Shown here in pieces: positions 24,920-32,449 of a stretch of 64,000 nt of DNA. Origin of the DNA: Chitinophagaceae bacterium. GTDB taxonomy: Bacteria > Bacteroidota > Bacteroidia > Chitinophagales > Chitinophagaceae. The position numbers were made by a program, and so were the translations under genes. The notes below the pieces were generated by a model. It worked only from the letters and a program-made list of their open reading frames with translations, made no database searches and was not told the DNA's origin. Location: positions 62,001 to 126,000 of the forward strand of contig JAIEMK010000036.1 in the NCBI GenBank assembly GCA_019752295.1, given 5' to 3'. Each line of letters opens with the position of its first letter. Positions within the stretch are counted from its first letter, which is position 1.

Positions 24920-26002
24920 ATGAAGCTAGACATTAACGAGGATAAATTTATTTTTCAACCAACACAAATAATTGAAGTTGAAAACGATATAGTTCTAAAA
25001 AGAGGCATTAACCAACTAATCATTAAAGGTGAGCTAGCCGTAGATGTAATTAGAGTAATTAGCACATTGGCATCAGATGACGGAGCCACTAAAAACGAGA
25101 TACTTGAATATTTTGGCGCCGACGCTGAGCAAATAAGCGAAGTCTTAAATCAATTGATTGAAAAGGGCTTTTTAATCAACATTGAGCAAAAAAATAATTA
25201 CGATTTTGGTATCACCGAAAATAGATTAGATATCTATTATGAAAGTATTGGTAGTACAAAAAAAGATGTTGAAACCCTTTTGGAAAAAAAGATTGCCATT
25301 ATTGGTGTAAATACAATTTCCAGGCAATTGGCACGTACACTAAACGAAAGCAGGGTAACCAATTATCAAATAGTTGATAACACCATGTTTAGAAATATAT
25401 CTCTCTTTAATCAGAGAGGCGAAATGGAAATTGATAAATGGGGAAGCGATTTAAAAATACCAGTAAAATATACACAGTGGGTAGATAGCCTTGCGGAAGA
25501 GTCAATCGATTTATTGGTGTGCACTTCCGATTTTGGCGGTATGCAAATGATGCGGGATTTTAATAGCTTTTGTGTAGAAAATAATATTTTGTTTTTGCCC
25601 ATCATCTTGCAAGACTTTAAAGGGTATATCGGACCCCTAGTAATGCCGGGCGAAACAGCCTGTTTTGAATGTTTGTTGAGCAGGCAAAATTCTATACTAA
25701 CCGACTTTGAAGTAAAACGTACCATCGAACTATCAGCACATCAAGGGCAAGATGTTATTGGCTTTCATCCTGCCATGTCATCGGTCTTAGGCAATATTGC
25801 TGCAATGGAAATTGTGAAATTTTTTACTAAAGCATTACAAACCTGGAACCTTGGCTATTTAATAGAAGTAAATCTTTTGAAAACGGAAACTAAAACACGT
25901 AAGATTTTAAAAATACCCAGGTGTCCGGTATGCAGCGAAATGAATCATCTTTCTAAAATAACAGTAAGTGTATCAACCTTTACTCCAACAAACGAAGAAT
26001 AA
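24920..26002 (+). CDS. E1-like/RRE cyclodehydratase partner protein (TOMM C-protein)
   Basis: 360 residues. The N-terminal ~90 residues fit a winged-helix RiPP recognition element (FIFQPTQIIEVENDIVLKRG, then ILEYFGADAEQISEVL). The rest is the ThiF/E1-like fold of the 'bacteriocin biosynthesis cyclodehydratase' family: GYIGPLVMPGETACFECLLS, with C248 and C251, and C335/C338 in RCPVCSE giving four zinc ligands. In TOMM pathways this protein binds the leader peptide and presents the core to YcaO. The YcaO starts 24 bp downstream. The precursor it would bind is encoded 1.5 kb upstream. Confidence 0.87.
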   Translation: MKLDINEDKFIFQPTQIIEVENDIVLKRGINQLIIKGELAVDVIRVISTLASDDGATKNEILEYFGADAEQISEVLNQLIEKGFLINIEQKNNYDFGITENRLDIYYESIGSTKKDVETLLEKKIAIIGVNTISRQLARTLNESRVTNYQIVDNTMFRNISLFNQRGEMEIDKWGSDLKIPVKYTQWVDSLAEESIDLLVCTSDFGGMQMMRDFNSFCVENNILFLPIILQDFKGYIGPLVMPGETACFECLLSRQNSILTDFEVKRTIELSAHQGQDVIGFHPAMSSVLGNIAAMEIVKFFTKALQTWNLGYLIEVNLLKTETKTRKILKIPRCPVCSEMNHLSKITVSVSTFTPTNEE

Positions 26003-26026
26003 ATTAGTACAAAATATTTATACCAA

Positions 26027-27379
26027 ATGAATATAGCAACATTAAAACTTAAGCATTTAAAAGATAACAATTTAAAAAAGGTTGCTCATATACTTATCGA
26101 TAATCAAATAGGAATTTTATCCGAAATCAAACAAATTCCCCGCTTTGCAACCGACCCGGAATTTTTTCATTTTGCCGGAAAATCATGTAACACGATTGCT
26201 TTTACGCAAGAGAAGAATTTTTGTAATAGCGGTGGGGCATCCATGAATAAAAATTATGCCATTTCAAAAGCCATTGGTGAAGCAATTGAAAGATATTCAT
26301 CTGCAATATTTGATATTAATACACTTCCATTAACCAGTTATAATGATGCTAATTTTAAATGTGTGCCGCCCTCCCACTTTGCTTTGTACAGCAATGAACA
26401 ATACAATACCGATGGATTTAAATTTGTTCCGTTTACCAACGATACACCAATTCGTTGGACAGAGATGTTAAACCTTTCGAATCACGAACGAATTTTTATA
26501 CCTGCAGCAGCAGTATATATGCCCTATTTTTATTACCATGGTACGGGCGACTCACCAATTTTGCAACCAATTTCAACCGGGTTAGCCTGTCACGCAAGTT
26601 TTGAAAAAGCAGCAATCTCAGCCATTTGCGAAGTAATTGAAAGAGATGCTGTAATGCTATGCTGGCAGGCAATGATGGCAATGCCACAAATAAGAATCGA
26701 AACCCTAAGCGACTTTAATTATGAAATTGTAAAAAGACTGGAAAAAAACGGAAGCAAAGTTGTAATGCTGGATATTACACTCGAACATGGCGTACCTACC
26801 ATTTTATGTATGCTGTTAGGGGGCAATGATAAAGCTAAACCGGCAATCATTTTTGCGGGAGCTGCCGACCCGGACCCGGAAACTGCTGTAAGAAAAAGTT
26901 TGGAAGAATTACCACATACACGAAGATATTGCTCCAGACTAATGACATATTCTCCCAATTTTGAAGCAGAGTTTCCAGATCACGCTAATGTTACAGACCA
27001 GGCCGAGCACTTACACTTTTATTGCGACCATAACAATAAAAAATATACCGACTTTATTTTTACTTCCCCTAAAAGAAAAACTTTTGATCAAATAAAATCA
27101 TTGGTTGGTACAAACAATAAAGACACCCTAAATAATTTGGTTACAGCCATCAGCCAAACCGGTGAAAATATATATATAAAAGACCTAACCAGCAGCGATG
27201 TAAAGGGTTTGGGCCTTTGTGTAGTTCGTGCAGTAATACCCGGGTTTCAAAGACTATGTATGGGTCATAATAACAGAATACTTGGAGGCGAACGCCTTTG
27301 GCAATTGCCGGCAAAATTTGGTCAAAAGGGAATTACAAAACTACAAGGCGATAACCCTGCTCCCCATCCTTATCCATAA
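26027..27379 (+). CDS. YcaO-domain cyclodehydratase (TOMM D-protein)
   Basis: 450 residues. SKAIGEAIERYSS (E85, E88, R89) and ISAICEVIERDAVMLCW are the conserved YcaO ATP/Mg-binding stretches. The C-terminus ends NPAPHPYP, i.e. a PxPxPxP tail like the PxPxP end that azoline-forming YcaOs need. The enzyme uses ATP to phosphorylate the peptide amide during attack by a Cys/Ser/Thr side chain, giving thiazoline or oxazoline rings; given the core, cysteines are the main substrates. It is a stand-alone D protein whose C partner is the preceding gene. Confidence 0.93.
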   Translation: MNIATLKLKHLKDNNLKKVAHILIDNQIGILSEIKQIPRFATDPEFFHFAGKSCNTIAFTQEKNFCNSGGASMNKNYAISKAIGEAIERYSSAIFDINTLPLTSYNDANFKCVPPSHFALYSNEQYNTDGFKFVPFTNDTPIRWTEMLNLSNHERIFIPAAAVYMPYFYYHGTGDSPILQPISTGLACHASFEKAAISAICEVIERDAVMLCWQAMMAMPQIRIETLSDFNYEIVKRLEKNGSKVVMLDITLEHGVPTILCMLLGGNDKAKPAIIFAGAADPDPETAVRKSLEELPHTRRYCSRLMTYSPNFEAEFPDHANVTDQAEHLHFYCDHNNKKYTDFIFTSPKRKTFDQIKSLVGTNNKDTLNNLVTAISQTGENIYIKDLTSSDVKGLGLCVVRAVIPGFQRLCMGHNNRILGGERLWQLPAKFGQKGITKLQGDNPAPHPYP

Positions 27380-27417
27380 AGAACTAAATATTTTAAGAAA
27401 TATAAATAAGCAGAGAT

Positions 27418-28212
27418 ATGAAAAATGATTTTTGGGAAAAGCTCGACACTTCGAAAGAAGAAGACGAGCGTTTGTGGGAATTGTATCATCAAAATTCAAA
27501 AATTACAAAATTTGATAAAACAATTTCGAGAGAAGAATTGGACTCCAAAACTTTAGACCTCATCATGTCTCACAGTTATGATGAATACCGTCAAACAAAA
27601 TTATCCGCGGATTTATCTCCTTTTACTGTATCGCTTGCCGACGCAATGAAAAATAGAACTACCGCAAGAAATATTAGTCCTGTAGAAATATCTTTAACCG
27701 ATTTATCCACTTTTTTATTTTTTGCATATGGCATTACAAGAACAAACAAAGACAATAATTTTCCGCATCCCTTTAGAATTGTGCCTTCGGCTGGCGGCTT
27801 GTATCCATTAGAAATATATTTTCATCATAATTATGTTCAAGGACTTGATGCGGGCTTATATCATTACAACCCTACAAAACACCAAATCAGTCATTTATTA
27901 AAGGGCGATCAAACAAGAAAAATTCAAGAGCTGCTAATTCAACCCCAAATTGCCATTCAATCTTCTCTCATCATTTTTATTACTGCTTTTTTTGAACGCA
28001 ACTCATTTAAGTATGGCGAGCGTGGCTATCGCTTTGCCAATATCGAAGCCGGGCATGTAGCACAAAATATCGCCCTTACAGCACAGGGCCTCGGGCTTAG
28101 TACTGTAACAATTGGAGGGTATCTTGATCGTAAAGCCGATGATTTCCTAAGGCTAGATGGTGTTACTAGCAGCACTCTTTACATTACAGCAATTGGCAAG
28201 GACAAAGAATAA
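27418..28212 (+). CDS. SagB-type FMN dehydrogenase (azoline oxidase)
   Basis: 264 residues of the nitroreductase superfamily. SagB signatures: SLADAMKNRTTARNIS, LSTFLFFAYGITR, RIVPSAGGLYPLEIYF, and YGERGYRFANIEAGHVAQN followed by LGLSTVTIGGYLD. SagB-type enzymes use FMN to oxidise thiazolines/oxazolines to aromatic thiazoles/oxazoles. Its presence directly after the YcaO predicts that the mature product carries aromatic azoles. Start ATG at 27418, 38 bp after the YcaO stop. Confidence 0.92.
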   Translation: MKNDFWEKLDTSKEEDERLWELYHQNSKITKFDKTISREELDSKTLDLIMSHSYDEYRQTKLSADLSPFTVSLADAMKNRTTARNISPVEISLTDLSTFLFFAYGITRTNKDNNFPHPFRIVPSAGGLYPLEIYFHHNYVQGLDAGLYHYNPTKHQISHLLKGDQTRKIQELLIQPQIAIQSSLIIFITAFFERNSFKYGERGYRFANIEAGHVAQNIALTAQGLGLSTVTIGGYLDRKADDFLRLDGVTSSTLYITAIGKDKE

Positions 28213-28253
28213 ATTGTATTTCAGAAAACTGAAACTAATTTAAAATTTAAACA

Positions 28254-30593
28254 ATGAATGCTTTAAAGATTTGCTATGATTTTATTAAGCAGAATCAAAA
28301 AGCAAGTATTGAGAGCTATTTGTGTAATTCACTCTTAGACGTTGCGAATATTTTTAATGAAAATGAGTTTCCTAAAGATTTTGTTTTTGCTGATCTATCC
28401 ATGGGAGTCTGGAAGGCAAACCAAGTGGCAAAAGAGTTCATCGAACAACTAATAATACCAACAGAGGTTTTTACAAGTTCTACAATCAATTACGGATATC
28501 AATCGCAAGTATCTGGCAGTTATTTACAATTTGCAAATATTGCAGGCGAAGGAATAGATGCTGAATCGCTAGGAGATACCATCCTGAATCAATGCATTTG
28601 TTATTGCAACCAAATGCTACAGTTACTATCACACAACAAAACACAAAGAATATTTGTACTGATTCTTCCTTTAGAGAATATGGAAGTATATAAAGATAAT
28701 GAAGTGTTTATTTACTTCTTTTCTGCACTTATCAAAAAAACGAATCACAAATTGATTGCTATAAATAGATCTCCAACATCCAATTATCCCACAATTAATT
28801 TTACTTGGACAAATAAAGAATCATTTATAAAAGTTAATAGTTCTTTTCTGTCTGATGTAGACGACATTATCAATTTATTACCTGGGGTGTTAAATGCCGA
28901 TATTCTAGAAAACAAAAAACATAACCTAATTGCGCTCAACAATCAGCACTTTTTAGTTCCGATCGAATACCGAAAATTGTATACTGAAATAACTAAATTA
29001 AATTTTGATAAACTAGCAAATCTCTTTAATACAACCGAAGATGTAAAAGCTTATGCTCTATATAACGGTAATACCTATTTTATAGATGGGATATTTTTAT
29101 CAAAGTATGCCTGGAAACAATTTGGCAGCGGTGCCAAAGAGTTGGCATTTAAATTACTAATTAAAGTATATAATAGTGCTAGTAACGGAACCGAAAAAGC
29201 TTCTATTCTTTGTCAATTACAGGGTCTAAGAATTGCTCTGTGGAAATTTCAGGAAGTAGCAGCAGCGCCAATGCCTGGCGGAAACAAAATATTATCTGTA
29301 CAAAGATTTTTATTTATGGCAAAAGGATGGGGTGCGGTAATGACTGGCGATTTAGATAACGCCACAATTTGTTTGAGCGAAGCAACAAAATTATTTTCCT
29401 CTGAAGAACTTGCTTCCAAAGAATTCATGTACCTGTTAAATATAAATGCATTGTTGCTATTAAAAAAGGACGAATTAGCTAAAGCAATGCTGTTAGAAAA
29501 GCAAATTGAAAACAACGTCCAAATCAATGAAATTAAAGATTATAAATTACGATTTGTAAATGCAATTAATCTTGCCCGACTGTACAAAAAAAACAAAGAG
29601 TTTACTCTATCACTTCAATATTATTTAAAAGCTTTTAAAACCATAACTGGATTAAAACAAGAAAGCGATTTTGTGTATTATAATCTTATTTTATCAAATG
29701 CATATAACGATGATGGAAATTCTAACAAATCGTTTTTTTGTTTGTTGCGGTCGGCATTAAATTTATTGTGTACTGTTTTCCCAAAATCAGTTAGCAAACG
29801 TTTATATGTAGCATTAGACTTGCCGGCAATTGCTCAAGACGAACATCGGGATACAACAGAAGATATTTACAATTATTTTATTAAACAAATCTGCAATCAT
29901 CAATATGTAGTTGAAAATTTTGGTCAAGAAATTTTCAACGAATTTTTAGATGTTTCAGATACACCCTTTTTTTTAAGTAGTTATTTATTCGATAAAAAAA
30001 TTGAGGCGGCATTGGGTGTTAATGGTGTTTCAATTTTAGTTTCGGACGACACTGAAGAATCGATACACTATAAACCAAAATCGAAATTGGGAACTATCGT
30101 ATTTAAAATTCTTTGTATTGTATTTGAAGACATGTATAAACTCAAACAATCAAAGTCAATCATTATTGATACGAATTACGGATTTGATATACCTCAAACA
30201 ATTGATGAGGTTGTGCAAGTCTCCATTAAATTAAAGGTTGACAAAATTATTTGGGAAAAGAATGAATTTGATCTTACTGCAATTAAAAATTGCTCATTGT
30301 TACTGCCAACTAATATTTCACTACATCCTGGCATTAGCCATATAGCAGAAAGGGGAAATGACATTGCAGTGAGTTTTAAAAGATATTATCCAACCCTAAC
30401 TATCAACAATAGTTATACTGCATCACTAAAAAAATTATTGCTGGGCGATCTATCATTAACTACACACGAAATCGAAGAAATTTCACCCGACAAATTAAAA
30501 TGGATGCAAGAAAAAAGGATTATTACACTAACCTATAATACCAACGAAATATGCAAAAAGGCTGGATCCAAATTGCATTTGAAAGAGATTTAA
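28254..30593 (+). CDS. Large uncharacterised protein in the RiPP cluster
   Basis: 779 residues with no signal peptide or membrane segment. I do not recognise the family. The middle (about 300-530) is helical with TPR-like spacing (GWGAVMTGDLDNATICLSEA, NLARLYKKNKEFTLSLQYYL). The first ~250 residues look alpha/beta (DFVFADLSMGVWKANQVAKE, RIFVLILPLENM), and the C-terminal ~200 residues are alpha/beta again (KSIIIDTNYGFDIPQ, KVDKIIWEKNEFDL). The gene overlaps the Rieske oxygenase gene by 43 bp, so the two are probably translationally coupled. It could be a scaffold, a leader-processing factor or a tailoring enzyme; nothing visible decides this. Codon use is strongly A+T-biased like its neighbours. 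Confidence 0.75.
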   Translation: MNALKICYDFIKQNQKASIESYLCNSLLDVANIFNENEFPKDFVFADLSMGVWKANQVAKEFIEQLIIPTEVFTSSTINYGYQSQVSGSYLQFANIAGEGIDAESLGDTILNQCICYCNQMLQLLSHNKTQRIFVLILPLENMEVYKDNEVFIYFFSALIKKTNHKLIAINRSPTSNYPTINFTWTNKESFIKVNSSFLSDVDDIINLLPGVLNADILENKKHNLIALNNQHFLVPIEYRKLYTEITKLNFDKLANLFNTTEDVKAYALYNGNTYFIDGIFLSKYAWKQFGSGAKELAFKLLIKVYNSASNGTEKASILCQLQGLRIALWKFQEVAAAPMPGGNKILSVQRFLFMAKGWGAVMTGDLDNATICLSEATKLFSSEELASKEFMYLLNINALLLLKKDELAKAMLLEKQIENNVQINEIKDYKLRFVNAINLARLYKKNKEFTLSLQYYLKAFKTITGLKQESDFVYYNLILSNAYNDDGNSNKSFFCLLRSALNLLCTVFPKSVSKRLYVALDLPAIAQDEHRDTTEDIYNYFIKQICNHQYVVENFGQEIFNEFLDVSDTPFFLSSYLFDKKIEAALGVNGVSILVSDDTEESIHYKPKSKLGTIVFKILCIVFEDMYKLKQSKSIIIDTNYGFDIPQTIDEVVQVSIKLKVDKIIWEKNEFDLTAIKNCSLLLPTNISLHPGISHIAERGNDIAVSFKRYYPTLTINNSYTASLKKLLLGDLSLTTHEIEEISPDKLKWMQEKRIITLTYNTNEICKKAGSKLHLKEI

Positions 30594-31438
30594 AGTTTGG
30601 AATAAACAGAGTCGAGCTATTTAACTGCCCTATATTATTAATCAAGAATGATAAAAATATCAGGGCATTTGATTCGCTATGCCCTCATCGTGGTGCGCAT
30701 TTAGGGTTTGGGCAATTAGAGAATGACGACTGCATTATTTGTCCTTTTCATGGCTGCAAAATAGGATTAAACAATACAGGTGATTATGGATTTATTGCAA
30801 CAGAATATAATTTATTTATTAAGAGCGGATTGGTATTTATAAATATGAGTAATGAATTTGAAAATGGGTTTAAAGATTTTTTTACCACAATTGATGAAAC
30901 ACATTTTATCATTCCGGGTTTTGAAATGAAAGTAAATGTTCCTCCGGCAATGGTCATAGAAAATGCTTTTGACGAAATGCATTTTAGAACAGTTCATTCT
31001 ATTTTTAACGAGCCAAAGTTTACAAAAGCAAGATCGGCAAATGGCGAGTATATTGTAGAGGGTATATTTGATATACCAAAATCTATTTGGCAAAAGGGCG
31101 ATGCTTCTGTTTTTTCGTTGCCCTATACAGCAAGAGCTTTTAGTCCGTATTTGGTGGTATCCGATTTAGGCGGCAATTATCCTTATTTTGTAATTACATC
31201 TGCGGTAGCAACAAAGCAGCATGAAAGTTGTATCAGGCTTTCTATTGCTGTAAAGCCCAACGAAAACAAACAACCACCGGCAATTGATCTGTGCAGGTAT
31301 TTGATTGAACAGAGTAAAAAAGGGTTGGAGCTTGACAAAAAAATTTGGGAAACCATGTCGTTCAATGTTGTACAAAGATTTACCAATCAAGAAAAATCGG
31401 TAATCGGATTTAAAACATTTTGCAATCAATTTAAATAA
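30551..31438 (+). CDS. Rieske non-heme iron oxygenase
   Basis: 295 residues. The N-terminal Rieske domain has C44-P-H46 (CPHRGAHLG) and C64-P-F-H67 (CPFHGCKIG), the four ligands of a [2Fe-2S] cluster. The catalytic domain has ENAFDEMHFRTVH with D141, H144 and H149, matching the bridging Asp and the two iron-binding His residues of mononuclear-iron Rieske oxygenases. Such enzymes hydroxylate, desaturate or demethylate using a ferredoxin reductase; no reductase gene is visible nearby. In this cluster the likely substrate is the modified peptide. The start lies 43 bp inside the previous gene. Confidence 0.87.
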   Translation: MQKGWIQIAFERDLKFGINRVELFNCPILLIKNDKNIRAFDSLCPHRGAHLGFGQLENDDCIICPFHGCKIGLNNTGDYGFIATEYNLFIKSGLVFINMSNEFENGFKDFFTTIDETHFIIPGFEMKVNVPPAMVIENAFDEMHFRTVHSIFNEPKFTKARSANGEYIVEGIFDIPKSIWQKGDASVFSLPYTARAFSPYLVVSDLGGNYPYFVITSAVATKQHESCIRLSIAVKPNENKQPPAIDLCRYLIEQSKKGLELDKKIWETMSFNVVQRFTNQEKSVIGFKTFCNQFK

Positions 31439-31439
31439 G

Positions 31440-32243
31440 ATGGAAGATACCGTTTTTTCGATAGTTGGTGGCATTGCGTGTTACTATAAAAAAAAAGAGG
31501 GCCCTTGTATTTTATGGTTACATGGATATACAATGAATGCGTTTGTTTGGGAAAATATTTATCGGTTATTTCCGGCAAATGCTCATTTGGCCATCGACTT
31601 ACCCAGTCATGGTGCATCTTGCTCAATTACAAAATTTAAAAATCTACCAGAGCTTGCAAATCGTTTAAATGCAATTGCAAAAAGTTTTGAGGTGCAAATC
31701 ATTTTTGGTCTTTCTTTTGGGGGTATTATTGGCTTGCAAATGGCTTGTGAAGCACCGGATAGTTATAAGATGCTCTTTTTAAATTCGGCTCCCATTGGCG
31801 GTGGGCCGTTGGATTCATTTGCACAAACAAAAAATTTAGAGCTAATTCGTTTGTATAATGCCAGTACAGGTACAATTGCATTAACGGAAGCTTGGATGAA
31901 AAGTCCGCCTGATATTTTTACAGGTGCAAAACAATACCCACTCCTTTGGCAACAGCTAGTTGCAATGATTAGTACACATCGATGGGAGGAGTTAAGCGGC
32001 AATTTATTTTCTGTAATTATTGGATTTGATCAAACAAAAACCAACCTCAGTAAAATTAATTTCCCAATAAAAATAATCATTGGAGAAGATGATATGGACA
32101 ATATCAAAAGGTGTTCTGAAATCATTAAAAGGTTAACTAAAAATTCAGAGAGAATATACATACCAGATTCAGGTCATTTGGCAATCCTAGAAAAACCCGA
32201 AATTGTAGCATCCATTATTTTAGATTTTATAAAAGAGCTCTAG
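31440..32243 (+). CDS. Alpha/beta hydrolase
   Basis: 267 residues. LWLHGY supplies the oxyanion HG. S92 in GLSFGG is the nucleophile elbow. GEDDMDN and DSGHLAIL give the likely catalytic acid and histidine. No signal peptide. It starts one base after the Rieske stop codon and is the last gene of the RiPP operon. It could be an esterase, a thioesterase or a peptidase that trims the product; alpha/beta hydrolases occur in some RiPP clusters as C-terminal trimming or esterolytic enzymes. The role here is inference. Confidence 0.85.
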   Translation: MEDTVFSIVGGIACYYKKKEGPCILWLHGYTMNAFVWENIYRLFPANAHLAIDLPSHGASCSITKFKNLPELANRLNAIAKSFEVQIIFGLSFGGIIGLQMACEAPDSYKMLFLNSAPIGGGPLDSFAQTKNLELIRLYNASTGTIALTEAWMKSPPDIFTGAKQYPLLWQQLVAMISTHRWEELSGNLFSVIIGFDQTKTNLSKINFPIKIIIGEDDMDNIKRCSEIIKRLTKNSERIYIPDSGHLAILEKPEIVASIILDFIKEL

Positions 32244-32249
32244 CATTCG

Positions 32250-32311
32250 TTATTCGCCGTATTTTTTAAGGCGAATAAGGAATATTAAGGTAAATACATG
32301 CCTTATTCGCC
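32250..32311 (+). terminator. Three-armed alternative hairpin after the RiPP operon
   Basis: TTATTCGCC (32250-32258), GGCGAATAAGG (32270-32280) and CCTTATTCGCC (32301-32311). The middle arm can pair perfectly with the left arm (9 bp, loop of 11 that is T-rich) or with the right arm (11 bp, loop of 20). It begins 7 bp after the hydrolase stop codon. No long T-run follows either hairpin, so it may be a processing/stabilising structure or a small repeat rather than a classical terminator. Confidence 0.5.
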
Positions 32312-32410
32312 TGAATATTCCCAAAATGACAAAGGGACCCTTCAATTACACAACCTTCGAGTTTGTATTTAAACGAATTTTTTGCTAAAATATTTGGGAA
32401 TTTCAAATTT

Positions 32411-32445
32411 GTCCGTAATTTCGTCCGTGTCCGCAAAAATGTCCG
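32411..32445 (+). repeat. Four GTCCG direct repeats before the methyltransferase gene
   Basis: GTCCG occurs at 32411, 32423, 32429 and 32441 (spacing 12, 6, 12), ending 4 bp before the ATG at 32450. The regular spacing suggests binding sites, either for autoregulation by the methyltransferase or inherited from the 5' region of a tyrosine recombinase gene, whose arm-binding domain appears at the protein N-terminus. Confidence 0.42.
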
Positions 32446-32449
32446 CATA

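Larger units (their letters stand above)
23007..32243 (+). other. RiPP biosynthetic gene cluster (azole-forming, streptolysin-S-like precursor)
   Basis: Eight genes on one strand: Cys-rich precursor, B12-binding radical SAM protein, E1-like/RRE cyclodehydratase partner, YcaO, SagB-type dehydrogenase, unknown 779-residue protein, Rieske oxygenase and alpha/beta hydrolase. Gaps after the first hairpin are 57, 24, 38 and 41 bp, then a 43-bp overlap, then 1 bp, consistent with an operon. By eye the genes are richer in A+T (TTA, AAT, AAA codons) than those to the left, suggesting acquisition. The set exceeds the minimal thiazole/oxazole pathway by three unusual tailoring candidates. No transporter, dedicated protease or recognisable immunity gene is included. 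Confidence 0.85.
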
